Of a DNA stretch of 64,000 bases, positions 29,205 to 38,109 are shown piece by piece (the first letter of the stretch is position 1; every line of letters starts with the position of its first letter). The notes under the pieces are model-generated. The model was not told the origin of the DNA. It searched no databases and saw only the letters and a program-made list of their open reading frames with translations. A program made the translations under genes and the position numbers. The DNA comes from Enterobacter chuandaensis (lineage in GTDB: Bacteria > Pseudomonadota > Gammaproteobacteria > Enterobacterales > Enterobacteriaceae): positions 349,040-413,039 of the forward strand of contig NZ_QZCS01000004.1 in assembly GCF_003594915.1 (NCBI RefSeq). Direction: 5' to 3'.

Positions 29205-30196
29205 TGCCGCTTCTTGATATTCGCAACCTCACCATCGAGTTTAAAACCGGTGAAGGCTGGGTTAAAGCCGTCGACCGCATCAGTATCACCCTCGCCGAGG
29301 GCGAGATTCGCGGGCTGGTAGGCGAATCCGGCTCGGGGAAAAGCCTGATCGCTAAGGCCATCTGCGGCGTGGCAAAAGACAACTGGCGCGTGACCGCCGA
29401 CCGTATGCGGTTTGACGATATCGACCTGCTGCGCCTCTCCCCTCGCGAGCGTCGCAAACTGGTCGGCCATAACGTCTCGATGATCTTTCAGGAGCCACAG
29501 TCCTGTCTCGATCCGTCCGAGCGCGTGGGCAAACAGCTGATGCAGAACATCCCCGGCTGGACCTATAAAGGCCGCTGGTGGCAGCGTTTCGGCTGGCGCA
29601 AACGCCGCGCCATCGAGCTGTTGCACCGCGTTGGGATCAAAGATCACAAAGACGCGATGCGCAGCTTCCCGTATGAATTGACGGACGGCGAGTGTCAGAA
29701 AGTGATGATTGCCATCGCGCTGGCCAATCAGCCGCGTTTGCTGATTGCAGATGAGCCGACGAACGCGATGGAGCCGACCACTCAGGCGCAAATTTTCCGC
29801 CTGCTGTCGCGGCTGAATCAGAATAACAACACCACCATTTTGCTGATCAGCCATGACCTGCAAATGCTGAGCAAGTGGGCGGATAAAATTGACGTGATGT
29901 ACTGCGGACAAACGGTCGAAACTGCTCCCAGCGAAGACCTGATCACCGCTCCACACCATCCGTACACGCAGGCGCTTATCCGCGCCATTCCCGATTTTGG
30001 CAGCGCCATGCCGCATAAGAGCCGCCTGAATACCCTGCCCGGAGCGATTCCGCTGCTGGAATCGTTGCCGATAGGTTGTCGTCTGGGGCCGCGTTGTCCG
30101 TATGCTCAGCGTAAATGTATCGAGACGCCGCGCCTGACCGGCGCCAAAAATCATCTTTACGCCTGTCATTTCCCGCTGAACATGGAGAGAGAGTGA
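29204..30196 (+). CDS. sapD: Sap ABC transporter ATPase SapD
   Basis: Oligopeptide-type ATPase; in E. coli SapD is also reported to support Trk potassium uptake. The 330 residues contain Walker [10 protein letters not shown] near 40, Q-loop [11 protein letters not shown], a divergent signature LTDGECQKV (instead of LSGGQ, as in other SapD proteins) near 160, Walker [12 protein letters not shown], and the C-terminal cysteine-containing OppD-type motif [15 protein letters not shown] near 290-305. Confidence 0.96.
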   Translation: MPLLDIRNLTIEFKTGEGWVKAVDRISITLAEGEIRGLVGESGSGKSLIAKAICGVAKDNWRVTADRMRFDDIDLLRLSPRERRKLVGHNVSMIFQEPQSCLDPSERVGKQLMQNIPGWTYKGRWWQRFGWRKRRAIELLHRVGIKDHKDAMRSFPYELTDGECQKVMIAIALANQPRLLIADEPTNAMEPTTQAQIFRLLSRLNQNNNTTILLISHDLQMLSKWADKIDVMYCGQTVETAPSEDLITAPHHPYTQALIRAIPDFGSAMPHKSRLNTLPGAIPLLESLPIGCRLGPRCPYAQRKCIETPRLTGAKNHLYACHFPLNMERE

Positions 30197-30197
30197 A

Positions 30198-31004
30198 ATG
30201 GTCGAAACCTTGCTGGAAGTCCGCAACCTGAGTAAGACCTTTCGCTATCGTACGGGCCTGTTTCATCGTCAGACGGTCGAAGCGGTTAAACCCCTGAGCT
30301 TTACGCTGCGTGAAAAGCAGACGCTGGCGATCATTGGTGAAAACGGCTCCGGGAAATCCACCCTGGCGAAGATGCTTGCCGGCATGGTCGAGCCCACCGC
30401 CGGAGAAGTGTTGATTGACGATCATCCTCTGCACTTTGGTGATTACTCGTTCCGTAGCCAGCGCATCCGTATGATTTTCCAGGATCCGTCAACCTCGCTA
30501 AATCCACGCCAGCGCATTTCGCAGATCCTCGATTTTCCGCTGCGGCTGAACACCGACCTGGAGCCAGAGGCGCGCCGTAAGCGCATTGTTGAAACCCTGC
30601 GCATGGTTGGGCTGCTGCCGGACCACGAAAGCTACTACCCGCATATGCTGGCTCCCGGGCAGAAACAGCGTCTCGGTCTGGCACGCGCGTTGATTTTACG
30701 TCCGAAAGTGATCGTTGCTGACGAAGCCCTGGCCTCGCTGGATATGTCGATGCGTTCGCAGCTGATTAACCTGATGCTCGAATTACAGGAAAAGCAGGGT
30801 ATCTCCTATATCTACGTCACTCAGCATCTGGGGATGATGAAACACATCAGCGACCAGGTAATGGTCATGCACCAGGGGGAAGTCGTCGAGCGCGGCAGCA
30901 CCGCGGATGTGATGGCCTCCCCGCTTCATGAGCTGACGAAAAGGCTGATTGCCGGTCATTTTGGTGAAGCGTTGACGGCTGATGCATGGAGAAAAGACCG
31001 TTAA
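30198..31004 (+). CDS. sapF: Sap ABC transporter ATPase SapF
   Basis: Partner ATPase of SapD. The 268 residues show Walker A GENGSGKST near 50, Q-loop FQDPSTSLNPR, a divergent signature APGQKQRLGLARAL near 155, Walker B VIVADEALASLD and the switch histidine in YVTQHLG. It begins one base after the sapD stop and is the last gene of the operon, followed by a strong terminator. Confidence 0.96.
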   Translation: MVETLLEVRNLSKTFRYRTGLFHRQTVEAVKPLSFTLREKQTLAIIGENGSGKSTLAKMLAGMVEPTAGEVLIDDHPLHFGDYSFRSQRIRMIFQDPSTSLNPRQRISQILDFPLRLNTDLEPEARRKRIVETLRMVGLLPDHESYYPHMLAPGQKQRLGLARALILRPKVIVADEALASLDMSMRSQLINLMLELQEKQGISYIYVTQHLGMMKHISDQVMVMHQGEVVERGSTADVMASPLHELTKRLIAGHFGEALTADAWRKDR

Positions 31005-31036
31005 GCGCGGCGGTAAACACAGATTGCTTCGCTCAA

Positions 31037-31084
31037 ATAAGGATTAAATAGCCTGCGTGCGCTATTTAATCCTTTTATTTTTTT
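31037..31084 (+). terminator. Terminator of the sap operon
   Basis: AAGGATTAAATAGC and GCTATTTAATCCTT form a perfect 14-bp stem (loop of eight, 31053-31060) followed by a TTATTTTTTT run. It separates sapF from the accessory block that follows. Confidence 0.9.
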
Positions 31085-31166
31085 GTCTCCATCCCTGCTC
31101 CACATTTTAAGCAATATCATTCAATAGTTCTTCTCCAGAATACCGGAACATTACGGAGGAGAAGAA

Positions 31167-32081
31167 ATGAACACCACCACTTATGTTCTAAAATACACAG
31201 AGTATCTCATCAGAAAATGCCGCTCATATTTCATGACGGACCTGAATTTTCATACTGCAAGACTCAAAAAGACATCAGGCAGAACCCCTGACATTAAATC
31301 ACCCACTACGTTGAGTGAAAAAATATGTCATCGCCTGGTTTATGACCATAATAATCTCTATACAATGCTTGCCGATAAACTCGCCGTCCGCGAATACGTT
31401 GCGTCCAGAACAACGCGCGTAAAAGCGGTGCCTTTGATTGGGGTATACCGCAGGTTTTCGCATATTGATTTTTCAACACTGCCCGATCAATTCGTCCTTA
31501 AGTGCAATCATGACAGTGGTAGCACAATAATCTGTACAAACAAAGATCAGTTCAATTACCGGCAGGCCCGAAAAAAGATCACTCTCGCATTAAAGAAGAA
31601 TTTGTATTACACCACGCGTGAGTGGCAGTACAAAAATATTACACCCGTTATATTGTGTGAGCCTTATGTCGATCTTTTCAATAATGCGGACAGGAACAGC
31701 ACGCCGGAAATGCTGCGAATTCACTGTTTTCACGGCGTCGCACACTATGTTGAGGCCGATTATACGGATGACCGCGGCAGAGAGTTTATCAACGTTTACG
31801 ACCGATACTGGAATTTACAGCCCTTCCAGATGGAATATCCTAATACACCAGTTGCGCCCGGCGAGCCGAAATTGTTCCGTGAGGCTTTGCTGGCCGCTCA
31901 GGAGCTGGCGAAGGGTCTTGACTACTGCCGCGTTGACCTCATGTTGAAAAGCGATGAAATTTACTTCAGTGAAATAACCTTAAGCCCAAAACGGGGCAAA
32001 CTGCGTATTACCCCTCTGGATTGGGATACAAAATTAGGCGATATATGGCAGTTAACGCTATCGGCGGGCAGGCCAGGCTGA
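31167..32081 (+). CDS. TupA-like ATP-grasp family protein
   Basis: 304-residue protein resembling the ATP-grasp fold family named after Bacillus TupA (teichuronopeptide synthesis), whose members are found in polysaccharide and surface-polymer clusters. Visible family marks: TLSEKICHRLVYD near 47, the lysine region LADKLAVREYVASR near 70, LPDQFVLKCNHDSGSTIIC near 105-123, and late DYCRVDLMLKSDEIYFSEITL near 265. A very good ribosome site (GGAGGAG) precedes the ATG. Base composition is more AT-rich than in sapF or fabI, suggesting acquisition. The amide-forming or modifying role on cell-surface material is inference; the substrate is unknown. It converges with the broken kinase gene. Confidence 0.72.
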   Translation: MNTTTYVLKYTEYLIRKCRSYFMTDLNFHTARLKKTSGRTPDIKSPTTLSEKICHRLVYDHNNLYTMLADKLAVREYVASRTTRVKAVPLIGVYRRFSHIDFSTLPDQFVLKCNHDSGSTIICTNKDQFNYRQARKKITLALKKNLYYTTREWQYKNITPVILCEPYVDLFNNADRNSTPEMLRIHCFHGVAHYVEADYTDDRGREFINVYDRYWNLQPFQMEYPNTPVAPGEPKLFREALLAAQELAKGLDYCRVDLMLKSDEIYFSEITLSPKRGKLRITPLDWDTKLGDIWQLTLSAGRPG

Positions 32082-32095
32082 CCTGCCGCCAGGGC

Positions 32096-33161
32096 TCAGG
32101 CGTCGGGCCAGGTCAGTTTGAAAATGGAGTGGTTTTGCTTCGATAAGGTATACGTTACATCGCCACCATGAGCCAGCATGATGGCTTTTACCACCGATAA
32201 GCCTAGACCACATCCTTCAGGATTCACATCTCTGGCACCATTATCCCGCTGGAAGGGCTGAAATAAGTAATCATGAAATTCCCTTGGGATGCCCGGCCCG
32301 CCGTCCTGAATAAGGATATAATTGCCTTTATCAGAGACGCCATTTTTTACGATGAGTTTCCGCGAAGTTGAATAATGTAATGCGTTGTCAAACAGAACGG
32401 CCAGACACTGATTAATGCGTAATGGATCGAATACGCATCGCTGTTCCCTTAATTCTGTCTTAATCGCAAACTGGTTGCGTTTGAACTCGGGCATGAAAGT
32501 ATCAAGCGCATCCTGGATTGTGCCTTTTGAGGTCCGTTCTGGATTTATACAACGTGTAACCCGCCCCGCCGTCAGAGCTGATGACCCGAAGATCTTCAAT
32601 CAAACGGGTTAACCCCTCAGTCTGCTTGAGAAGATTATTAAAAAGCAGCGGATCCGGCTCAAAAACGCCGTCAACCAGCCCCTGAAGCCGCCCGCGTAAA
32701 ATCGTGACCGGGGTTCTCAGCTCATGGGCAATGGCGGCATTCCAGGATTTCCTCTGAATATCCAGCGTCTGGAGTTTTTCCGCCATTTCATTGAAATCTG
32801 TGACCAGATGATTGACCTCTCCCAGCCGGGAACTGGCGCAATAAGCCCGGGCGTCCAGCTGGCCCTGAGAAATTTTTCTCAGGCTGGACGCTACCGCGTT
32901 TAACGGGGTGAGTATTCGCGAAGAAAGTTTTATCGTTAAAAATATCGCAATTATCAGACTGATTGTTGTCGCGGTCCCGATCCACACCCAGTCCCACATC
33001 GTCATTTGCTCGTCATCACCCGCAGCGGCACCGCCGGGGAGGTGATCGAGAATAAACGAGTAAAAAAACCAGGAGCCCAGTACCACAATGGCAATGATCA
33101 TAAACGTCAGCAACAGCATATACGTTAAGATCTGTCGACTCAGGACAGAGTCTCTGTTCAT
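32096..33161 (-). pseudogene. Sensor histidine kinase (BaeS-like), broken by a frameshift
   Basis: Two overlapping frames together encode one kinase. The first (33161 to about 32525) has membrane helices near residues 10-34 and 57-78, a HAMP linker, and the phosphorylated histidine in AIAHELRTPVTIL near 147. The second (to 32096) has the ATP-binding domain: LFDNALHYS (N box), DGGPGIP (G1) and CGLGLSVV (G2). Between them, a run of four A (minus strand, positions 32528-32525) carries one base too many: removing one A joins the domains smoothly (TDLK then GTIQDALD). As read, translation ends 14 codons past the run and the ATP-binding domain is lost. A sequencing error in the short homopolymer is possible. 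It overlaps its response regulator by four bases. Confidence 0.8.
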
Positions 33162-33862
33162 TTTTTCTCCCCAAGCCGATAGCCCATCCCCCTGATGCTT
33201 TCAGGAACGCCATAAAGGCCTGCAAGCTCCAGCTTTTTACGCAGCTTACTCATATGGCTGTCTACCGTTCTGTCGAGCGCATCGCCTTCCGGCAGACACG
33301 CGTTGAGTAACTCTTCGCGGGAACAGACCTTTCGCGGGAATCTCACCAGATAAGTCAGAAGCTTAAATTCCGTGGTCGTTAATACTGGCGAGACCACTTC
33401 TGCGCCCACGGTGACCTCAACGTAGAAATCGTCCGGATAGACCGTAATAAAAGTCGTCCTGAGAGGCGCGGCCTCCGCCTGCTGGAGAGCGGGTCTGGTT
33501 CTGCGCAGCACGGCTTCAACCCGCGCGACCACTTCGGAAGGGTTGAAAGGTTTGATGACGTAATCATCCGCGCCAAGCCTCAGCCCCATCAGTTTATCCA
33601 CGTCCTGATCGAGTGCGGACACCATAATGACGGGCACAGAACTTTCCTGACGGAGCGTCGTGAGTACGCTCCAGCCATCGCATACGGGCAGATGGATATC
33701 CAGCAAGATAAGATCCGGTTTATGGAGTCGATTGAGCGCTATCGCCTGCTCGCCCTGTCGGGCTCTCAGCGTTTTCATCCCAGAACGCTCTAAGTAACTC
33801 ATCAGTATATCGGCAATTTCGTTTTCATCTTCAACAACAAGGGTTAGAGTATTTTTGTTCAT
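33158..33862 (-). CDS. OmpR-family response regulator
   Basis: 234-residue regulator with a receiver domain (acidic pair in VVEDENE near 10-14, phospho-acceptor aspartate in LILLDIHLP near 55, conserved Thr/Ser position in VMVSALDQ near 84, lysine in VIKPFNP near 106) and a winged-helix DNA-binding domain (about 130-234, with TTEFKLLTYLV and SIRGMGYRL). Resembles BaeR/AdeR-type regulators that control RND efflux pumps. It is divergent from the membrane-protein and RND genes, so they are its likely targets. Its kinase appears frameshifted, so its phosphorylation may depend on another donor. Confidence 0.88.
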   Translation of the reverse strand: MNKNTLTLVVEDENEIADILMSYLERSGMKTLRARQGEQAIALNRLHKPDLILLDIHLPVCDGWSVLTTLRQESSVPVIMVSALDQDVDKLMGLRLGADDYVIKPFNPSEVVARVEAVLRRTRPALQQAEAAPLRTTFITVYPDDFYVEVTVGAEVVSPVLTTTEFKLLTYLVRFPRKVCSREELLNACLPEGDALDRTVDSHMSKLRKKLELAGLYGVPESIRGMGYRLGEKK

Positions 33863-34057
33863 TTTATCTCCGCGGGTAAAATCCCTTTGAGCACGCTATC
33901 AGATATCTTTAGCGCAATAAGACACAGGCTCCGGGAAAAAGTGCCGTGGCCGTGAAAATTTCCTGAATTAATTTAAGCGCCCGGCAATTTCTCCATACAG
34001 CCTACACATTCCGTCAATAAAGACTCGACAATGTCAGTCCACAATAGTTATTCGGAG

Positions 34058-34079
34058 TTAAACCGTCTTCCGTTTAACG
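34058..34079. repeat. Perfect inverted repeat in the divergent regulator/efflux promoter region
   Basis: GTTAAAC-N8-GTTTAAC is a perfect 7-bp palindrome 49 bases before the membrane-protein ATG, in the 265-base gap after the response regulator. It could be an operator. OmpR-type regulators usually bind direct repeats, so another factor may be involved. Confidence 0.45.
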
Positions 34080-34127
34080 TGGTAAATACCCTCGACGCGT
34101 AAAGGCTTTCTGAATTTGGTTGAGATA

Positions 34128-34520
34128 ATGAGCATGGAACTTTCGAAATACTTCTCTCCTAAAAAAATCTGCATATTTTCTCTCTTCCTGCTGCTATCGT
34201 GGGGATTACTTTATACCTGGCTGGTACTGATGCATAAAATGGATGAAAAAGTCGCCGCAACGCTACCCTCTTCCCCCATTATCTATGGCTGCATTGCCCT
34301 TTCGGTTGTCTCTCTGATAATACAAAACAAAGCAGGCGCGTTCACAGAATTATTACTCATCGCCTTCTGGCTAATGGTGATTTTTGTTTATCTCATTATT
34401 ACGTTCACTGTGCTGCTGAACGCTACGCCAGATTTTAACGATCTGGTGTTTTACTATGAGTGTTATTTAATTCTCTTTTTTGGCGGTTCACCGCTGTACC
34501 TCATCATGAGAATGATATAA
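34128..34520 (+). CDS. Small four-helix membrane protein, function unknown
   Basis: 130-residue protein not recognised as a known family. Four hydrophobic segments are visible: ICIFSLFLLLSWGLLYTWLV (about 13-32), IIYGCIALSVVSLII (about 50-65), LLLIAFWLMVIFVYLIITF (about 75-95) and YYECYLILFFGGSPLYLI near the end. The frame opens at a TTG four codons upstream, but the ATG at 34128 is preferred; the next ATG at 34134 is also possible. The ribosome site is weak in either case. AT-rich coding sequence, unlike the neighbouring core genes. It lies between the response regulator and the RND permease and may be co-expressed with the pump. Confidence 0.6.
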   Translation: MSMELSKYFSPKKICIFSLFLLLSWGLLYTWLVLMHKMDEKVAATLPSSPIIYGCIALSVVSLIIQNKAGAFTELLLIAFWLMVIFVYLIITFTVLLNATPDFNDLVFYYECYLILFFGGSPLYLIMRMI

Positions 34521-34654
34521 ACAACCGCGTTGTTTCGCTCCACACTCTCTCCATAAACCGCCCATGTCCGCTAAACAGGCGAGTTGTAGACTTTCCACCA
34601 CACCACTTTGAACAAAAATAACTCACTGAAATAGCCACATACCCGTTACCCATA

Positions 34655-34750
34655 ATGATGAACCTTACTAATAACCGTCGTTCTCCTCAGGGGTATCGGC
34701 AAGCGCGTATCAACCGACGACGAAATTCACGTATCTGGAAGTTAAATTAA
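34655..34750 (+). other. Possible 31-codon leader ORF coupled to the RND gene
   Basis: ATG ATG at 34655 opens a short, very basic frame (MMNLTNNRRSPQ...NRRRNSRIWKLN) whose TAA shares its last A with the RND start (TAATG). No ribosome site is visible. It may be a leader peptide that couples translation, or chance. The rest of 34521-34654 shows no gene and no adaptor-protein remnant. Confidence 0.25.
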
Positions 34751-37700
34751 TGCCTCATTTTTTTATTGAACGTCCCGTTTTCGCCTGGGTAGTGGCGCTT
34801 TTTATCGTCCTGGCGGGCGTATTGTCTATCCCCCGACTGCCGGTTGCACAGTATCCGGCGGTGGCACCGCCAGGGATCATTATTTCTGTCACCTACCCGG
34901 GCGCCAGCCCCGATATTATGAATACATCGGTGGTGTCGTTAATTGAGCGCGAAATATCTGGCGTCGATAATCTGCTCTACTTCGAATCGTCCAGTGACAC
35001 AACCGGTTCTGCGTCTATTACCGTGACCTTTAAGCCCGGCACGGACATCAAGCTGGCGCAGATGGACCTTCAGAACCAGATCAAAATTGTTGAACCGCGT
35101 TTGCCACAGGCGGTCAGGCAAAATGGTATCAATGTCGAGGCGGCCAATTCCGGATTTTTAATGATGGTGGGGCTGAAGTCCGCAACCGGTAAATTTGAGG
35201 AAGCCGACTTAAGCGATTATTTTGCCCGGCACGTGAGCGACGAGCTTCGCCGCGTACCTGGAGTAGGGAAAATTCAGCTGTTTGGTGGCGAAAAAGCGCT
35301 GCGCATCTGGCTGGACCCGATGAAGCTTCATAGCTACGGACTTTCGGTGAGCGATGTTCTTACCGCTGTTGGCCAGCAAAATGCCCTGGTTTCGCCCGGC
35401 AAAACGGGAGATGAACCGGCATCTGAAGGGCAAGGCGTAACGTATCCGATCACCGTGAAGGGGCAGCTCACTTCCGTAGAGGCTTTCAGGAATATTACCC
35501 TGAAATCAGAAGCGTCCGGTGCAAGGCTGAAGCTGTCCGACGTCGCGCGCATTGAGTCCGGCCTGCAAAGCTACGCTTTCGGTATCCGCGAAAATGGGCT
35601 GCCCGCAACGGCTGCGGCAGTCCAGCTATCACCTGGCGCCAATGCGATGAGCACGGCTGCAGGCGTACGCGCGCGCATCGACGAACTTTCTCAGGTGTTG
35701 CCGGAAGGAATGACGTTTACGGTTCCCTTTGATACCGCGCCTTTTGTGAAGCTCTCCATCATGAAGGTGGTGCAGACGTTTGTTGAAGCGATGGTCCTGG
35801 TCTTCCTCGTGATGCTGCTGTTTCTGCATAAGATACGCTGTACGCTTATCCCGGCGATTGTTGCCCCCGTCGCACTGCTTGGCACCTTCACGGTGATGCT
35901 ATTGAGTGGATACTCCATCAATATTCTGACCATGTTCGGCATGGTTCTGGCGATTGGGATTATCGTAGATGACGCTATTGTGGTCGTGGAGAACGTCGAG
36001 CGCCTGATGGAAGAAAAACAACTCTCTCCGCGCGATGCGACCCGGGAGGCGATGAATGAAATCACGCCGGCAATTATCGGGATCACGCTGGTGCTTACCG
36101 CCGTCTTTATTCCCATGGGTTTCGCCGAAGGATCCGTCGGGATTATTTATCGACAATTTTGTATTTCCATGGCGGTATCCATACTGTTGTCGGCATTTCT
36201 TGCCCTCACGCTTACCCCCGCGCTTTGCGCGACGCTACTTAAGCCTCACAGCGCAGCAAAGCACGGTGGTGGCGGGTTCGCGGCAGGGTTTAACGCCCGC
36301 TTTCGTACCCTCACGACGTGGTACGAATCCGGGCTGGGCACGGTACTCAGACGAACCGGGCGTATGCTGCTGCTGTACGTTGCGCTTTGTGCTGCGCTGT
36401 TTTTTGGGCTTTCTTCGCTGCCCTCGTCCTTTCTTCCGGATGAAGATCAAGGCTATTTTATGTCCTCCATTCAGCTGCCTTCCGATGCCACCATGCAGCG
36501 CACCCTGAAAGTAGTGAAAAAATTTGAAGAGGAAATTGCGACCCGGCCGGATATTGAAAGCAACATTATGATTTTGGGATTCGGGTTTTCAGGCTCGGGA
36601 CCGAATTCGGCCATGGCCTTCACCACGCTGAAGGACTGGAAAGATCGGCAGGGTTCTACCGCACAGAATGAAGCCGACCATATACAGGCCAGCATGGCTA
36701 ACTTCTCTGATGCCGTCACGATGAGCCTTCTCCCGCCAGCCATTTCGGATATGGGCACCTCCTCAGGCTTCACCTGGTACGTACAGGACAGGGCGGGACT
36801 GGGCTATGGAGCGTTAAAGAGAGCGGCCGATGCGCTGGTTGTGAAGGCTAATCAACGTCCTGAACTGAGTGACGTGTATATAGACGGTCTGCCGGAAGGA
36901 ACAAGCCTGGCCCTTCAGATTGACCGGGAAAAAGCGGAAGCGCTGGGCGTTTCATTTGATGAAATCAACCAGACGCTCTCGGTCACCATGGGGTCGAACT
37001 ACGTTAATGACTACACCAACAACGGCCGCGTTCAGCAGGTCATTATTCAGGCCGATGCCCCTTACCGCATGCAGCCTGAGCAGATCCCGAAATTATCGGT
37101 AAAAAACCGTATGGGGCAGATGGTGCCAGTCTCTACATTTGCAATGCTTTCCTGGAACGTTGCGCCGCAGCAATTGACGCGTTATCAGGGATATTCTGCT
37201 ATCCGCATTACCGGCAGTGCGGCCCCGGGCACATCCAGCGGTACCGCAATGAAGGTTATGGAGACGTTGTCACGGGATTTACCGCAGGGGATGGCCGGCG
37301 AGTGGGCCGGGAGTTCATTGCAGGAGAGAAAATCCGAATCTCAACTCCCGGGTCTGATCGTTCTGTCGATACTGGTCGTGTTCATGGTGCTCGCCGCTCT
37401 GTATGAGAGCTGGTCAATTCCCTTTGCGGTCATGCTGGTCGTTCCCCTGGGGCTTATCGGTGCGGTAGTTGCCGTCTCCGTTGCGGGCATGACGAATGAT
37501 GTTTTCTTTAAGGTCGGTCTTATTACCCTGATAGGCCTGTCCGCCAAGAACGCCATTCTGATTGTCGAGTTTGCAAAGCAGCTCCATCGGGAAGGACAAT
37601 CCCTGCTGGCGGCAACGATACAGGCCGCAAGCCTTCGTCTGCGCCCTATTCTGATGACATCGTTAGCCTTTACGTTAGGCGTGGTGCCACTGATGCTGGC

Positions 37701-37845
37701 GCGTGGCGCGAGTGACAGCACGCAGCACGCTATCGGCACCGGGGTGTTTGGCGGCATGATTAGCGGCACGCTTCTCGCGATCTTCTTCGTCCCGGTATTT
37801 TTTATTGTTGTTGCGCGTTTCGTTGAAAACACCAGGAAAGTGTGA
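34750..37845 (+). CDS. RND multidrug efflux permease (HAE1 family), without adaptor gene
   Basis: Proton-driven inner-membrane pump of the AcrB/MexF type. The 1031 residues begin with the usual MPHFFIERPVFAWVVAL; two periplasmic loops (about 40-330 and 560-870) separate the two helix bundles. The proton-relay aspartates are present in GIIVDDAIVVVENVERLM near 400 and the lysine in LIGLSAKNAILIVEFAK near 935. A GGAAG ribosome site lies ahead. These pumps need a periplasmic adaptor, normally the preceding gene, and an outer-membrane channel; neither is nearby, so it would have to borrow partners such as AcrA and TolC. Likely controlled by the divergent response regulator. Substrates unknown. Confidence 0.92.
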   Translation: MPHFFIERPVFAWVVALFIVLAGVLSIPRLPVAQYPAVAPPGIIISVTYPGASPDIMNTSVVSLIEREISGVDNLLYFESSSDTTGSASITVTFKPGTDIKLAQMDLQNQIKIVEPRLPQAVRQNGINVEAANSGFLMMVGLKSATGKFEEADLSDYFARHVSDELRRVPGVGKIQLFGGEKALRIWLDPMKLHSYGLSVSDVLTAVGQQNALVSPGKTGDEPASEGQGVTYPITVKGQLTSVEAFRNITLKSEASGARLKLSDVARIESGLQSYAFGIRENGLPATAAAVQLSPGANAMSTAAGVRARIDELSQVLPEGMTFTVPFDTAPFVKLSIMKVVQTFVEAMVLVFLVMLLFLHKIRCTLIPAIVAPVALLGTFTVMLLSGYSINILTMFGMVLAIGIIVDDAIVVVENVERLMEEKQLSPRDATREAMNEITPAIIGITLVLTAVFIPMGFAEGSVGIIYRQFCISMAVSILLSAFLALTLTPALCATLLKPHSAAKHGGGGFAAGFNARFRTLTTWYESGLGTVLRRTGRMLLLYVALCAALFFGLSSLPSSFLPDEDQGYFMSSIQLPSDATMQRTLKVVKKFEEEIATRPDIESNIMILGFGFSGSGPNSAMAFTTLKDWKDRQGSTAQNEADHIQASMANFSDAVTMSLLPPAISDMGTSSGFTWYVQDRAGLGYGALKRAADALVVKANQRPELSDVYIDGLPEGTSLALQIDREKAEALGVSFDEINQTLSVTMGSNYVNDYTNNGRVQQVIIQADAPYRMQPEQIPKLSVKNRMGQMVPVSTFAMLSWNVAPQQLTRYQGYSAIRITGSAAPGTSSGTAMKVMETLSRDLPQGMAGEWAGSSLQERKSESQLPGLIVLSILVVFMVLAALYESWSIPFAVMLVVPLGLIGAVVAVSVAGMTNDVFFKVGLITLIGLSAKNAILIVEFAKQLHREGQSLLAATIQAASLRLRPILMTSLAFTLGVVPLMLARGASDSTQHAIGTGVFGGMISGTLLAIFFVPVFFIVVARFVENTRKV

Positions 37846-37906
37846 ATACCGCTGAGCGGAACCTTGCTGGTTGGATGAGGCGAAGCTGCTGCCGGGTGAT
37901 ATACTG

Positions 37907-37966
37907 GACGAATGCTGAAATTTTGAGCCCCTGCCAGCCCGCGCCTCACCTTTTGGTGCATTCGTC
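37907..37966. repeat. Nested inverted repeats between the RND gene and fabI
   Basis: GACGAATGC (37907-37915) and GCATTCGTC (37958-37966) are perfect complements 42 bases apart; a partner pair TGAGGCG (37876) / CGCCTCA (37942) lies alongside. There is no T-run. It may mark the right border of the accessory block or the end of the RND transcript. Confidence 0.35.
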
Positions 37967-37990
37967 TTCGGAGATCGGCAAGAAATAGCG

Positions 37991-38020
37991 TGACACAAGG
38001 GGCTGTGTGTGGGCTATAAT
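37991..38020 (+). promoter_or_regulatory. fabI promoter
   Basis: TGACAC (37991-37996), an 18-base spacer and a perfect TATAAT (38015-38020) lie about 90 bases before the fabI ATG, in a gap with no other gene. Confidence 0.6.
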
Positions 38021-38109
38021 TTCGAGCTAATTTCGAATGATTTTGAAATACTGCCTGTAACGCTATGAATTACAAGGCAAAATAAGCAATGAATATAAGG
38101 ATTAAAGCT

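Noticed and set aside
32520..32533. Programmed ribosomal frameshift in the kinase
   Set aside because: The change needed is +1 at CTC-AAA-AGG, with no known slippery heptamer, stimulatory stop codon or ribosome-like stimulator nearby.
32096..32599. Independent short gene encoding only an ATP-binding kinase domain
   Set aside because: Its first 25 or so codons are out-of-frame kinase linker; joining the two frames by one base gives a standard kinase, so a frameshift explains it better.
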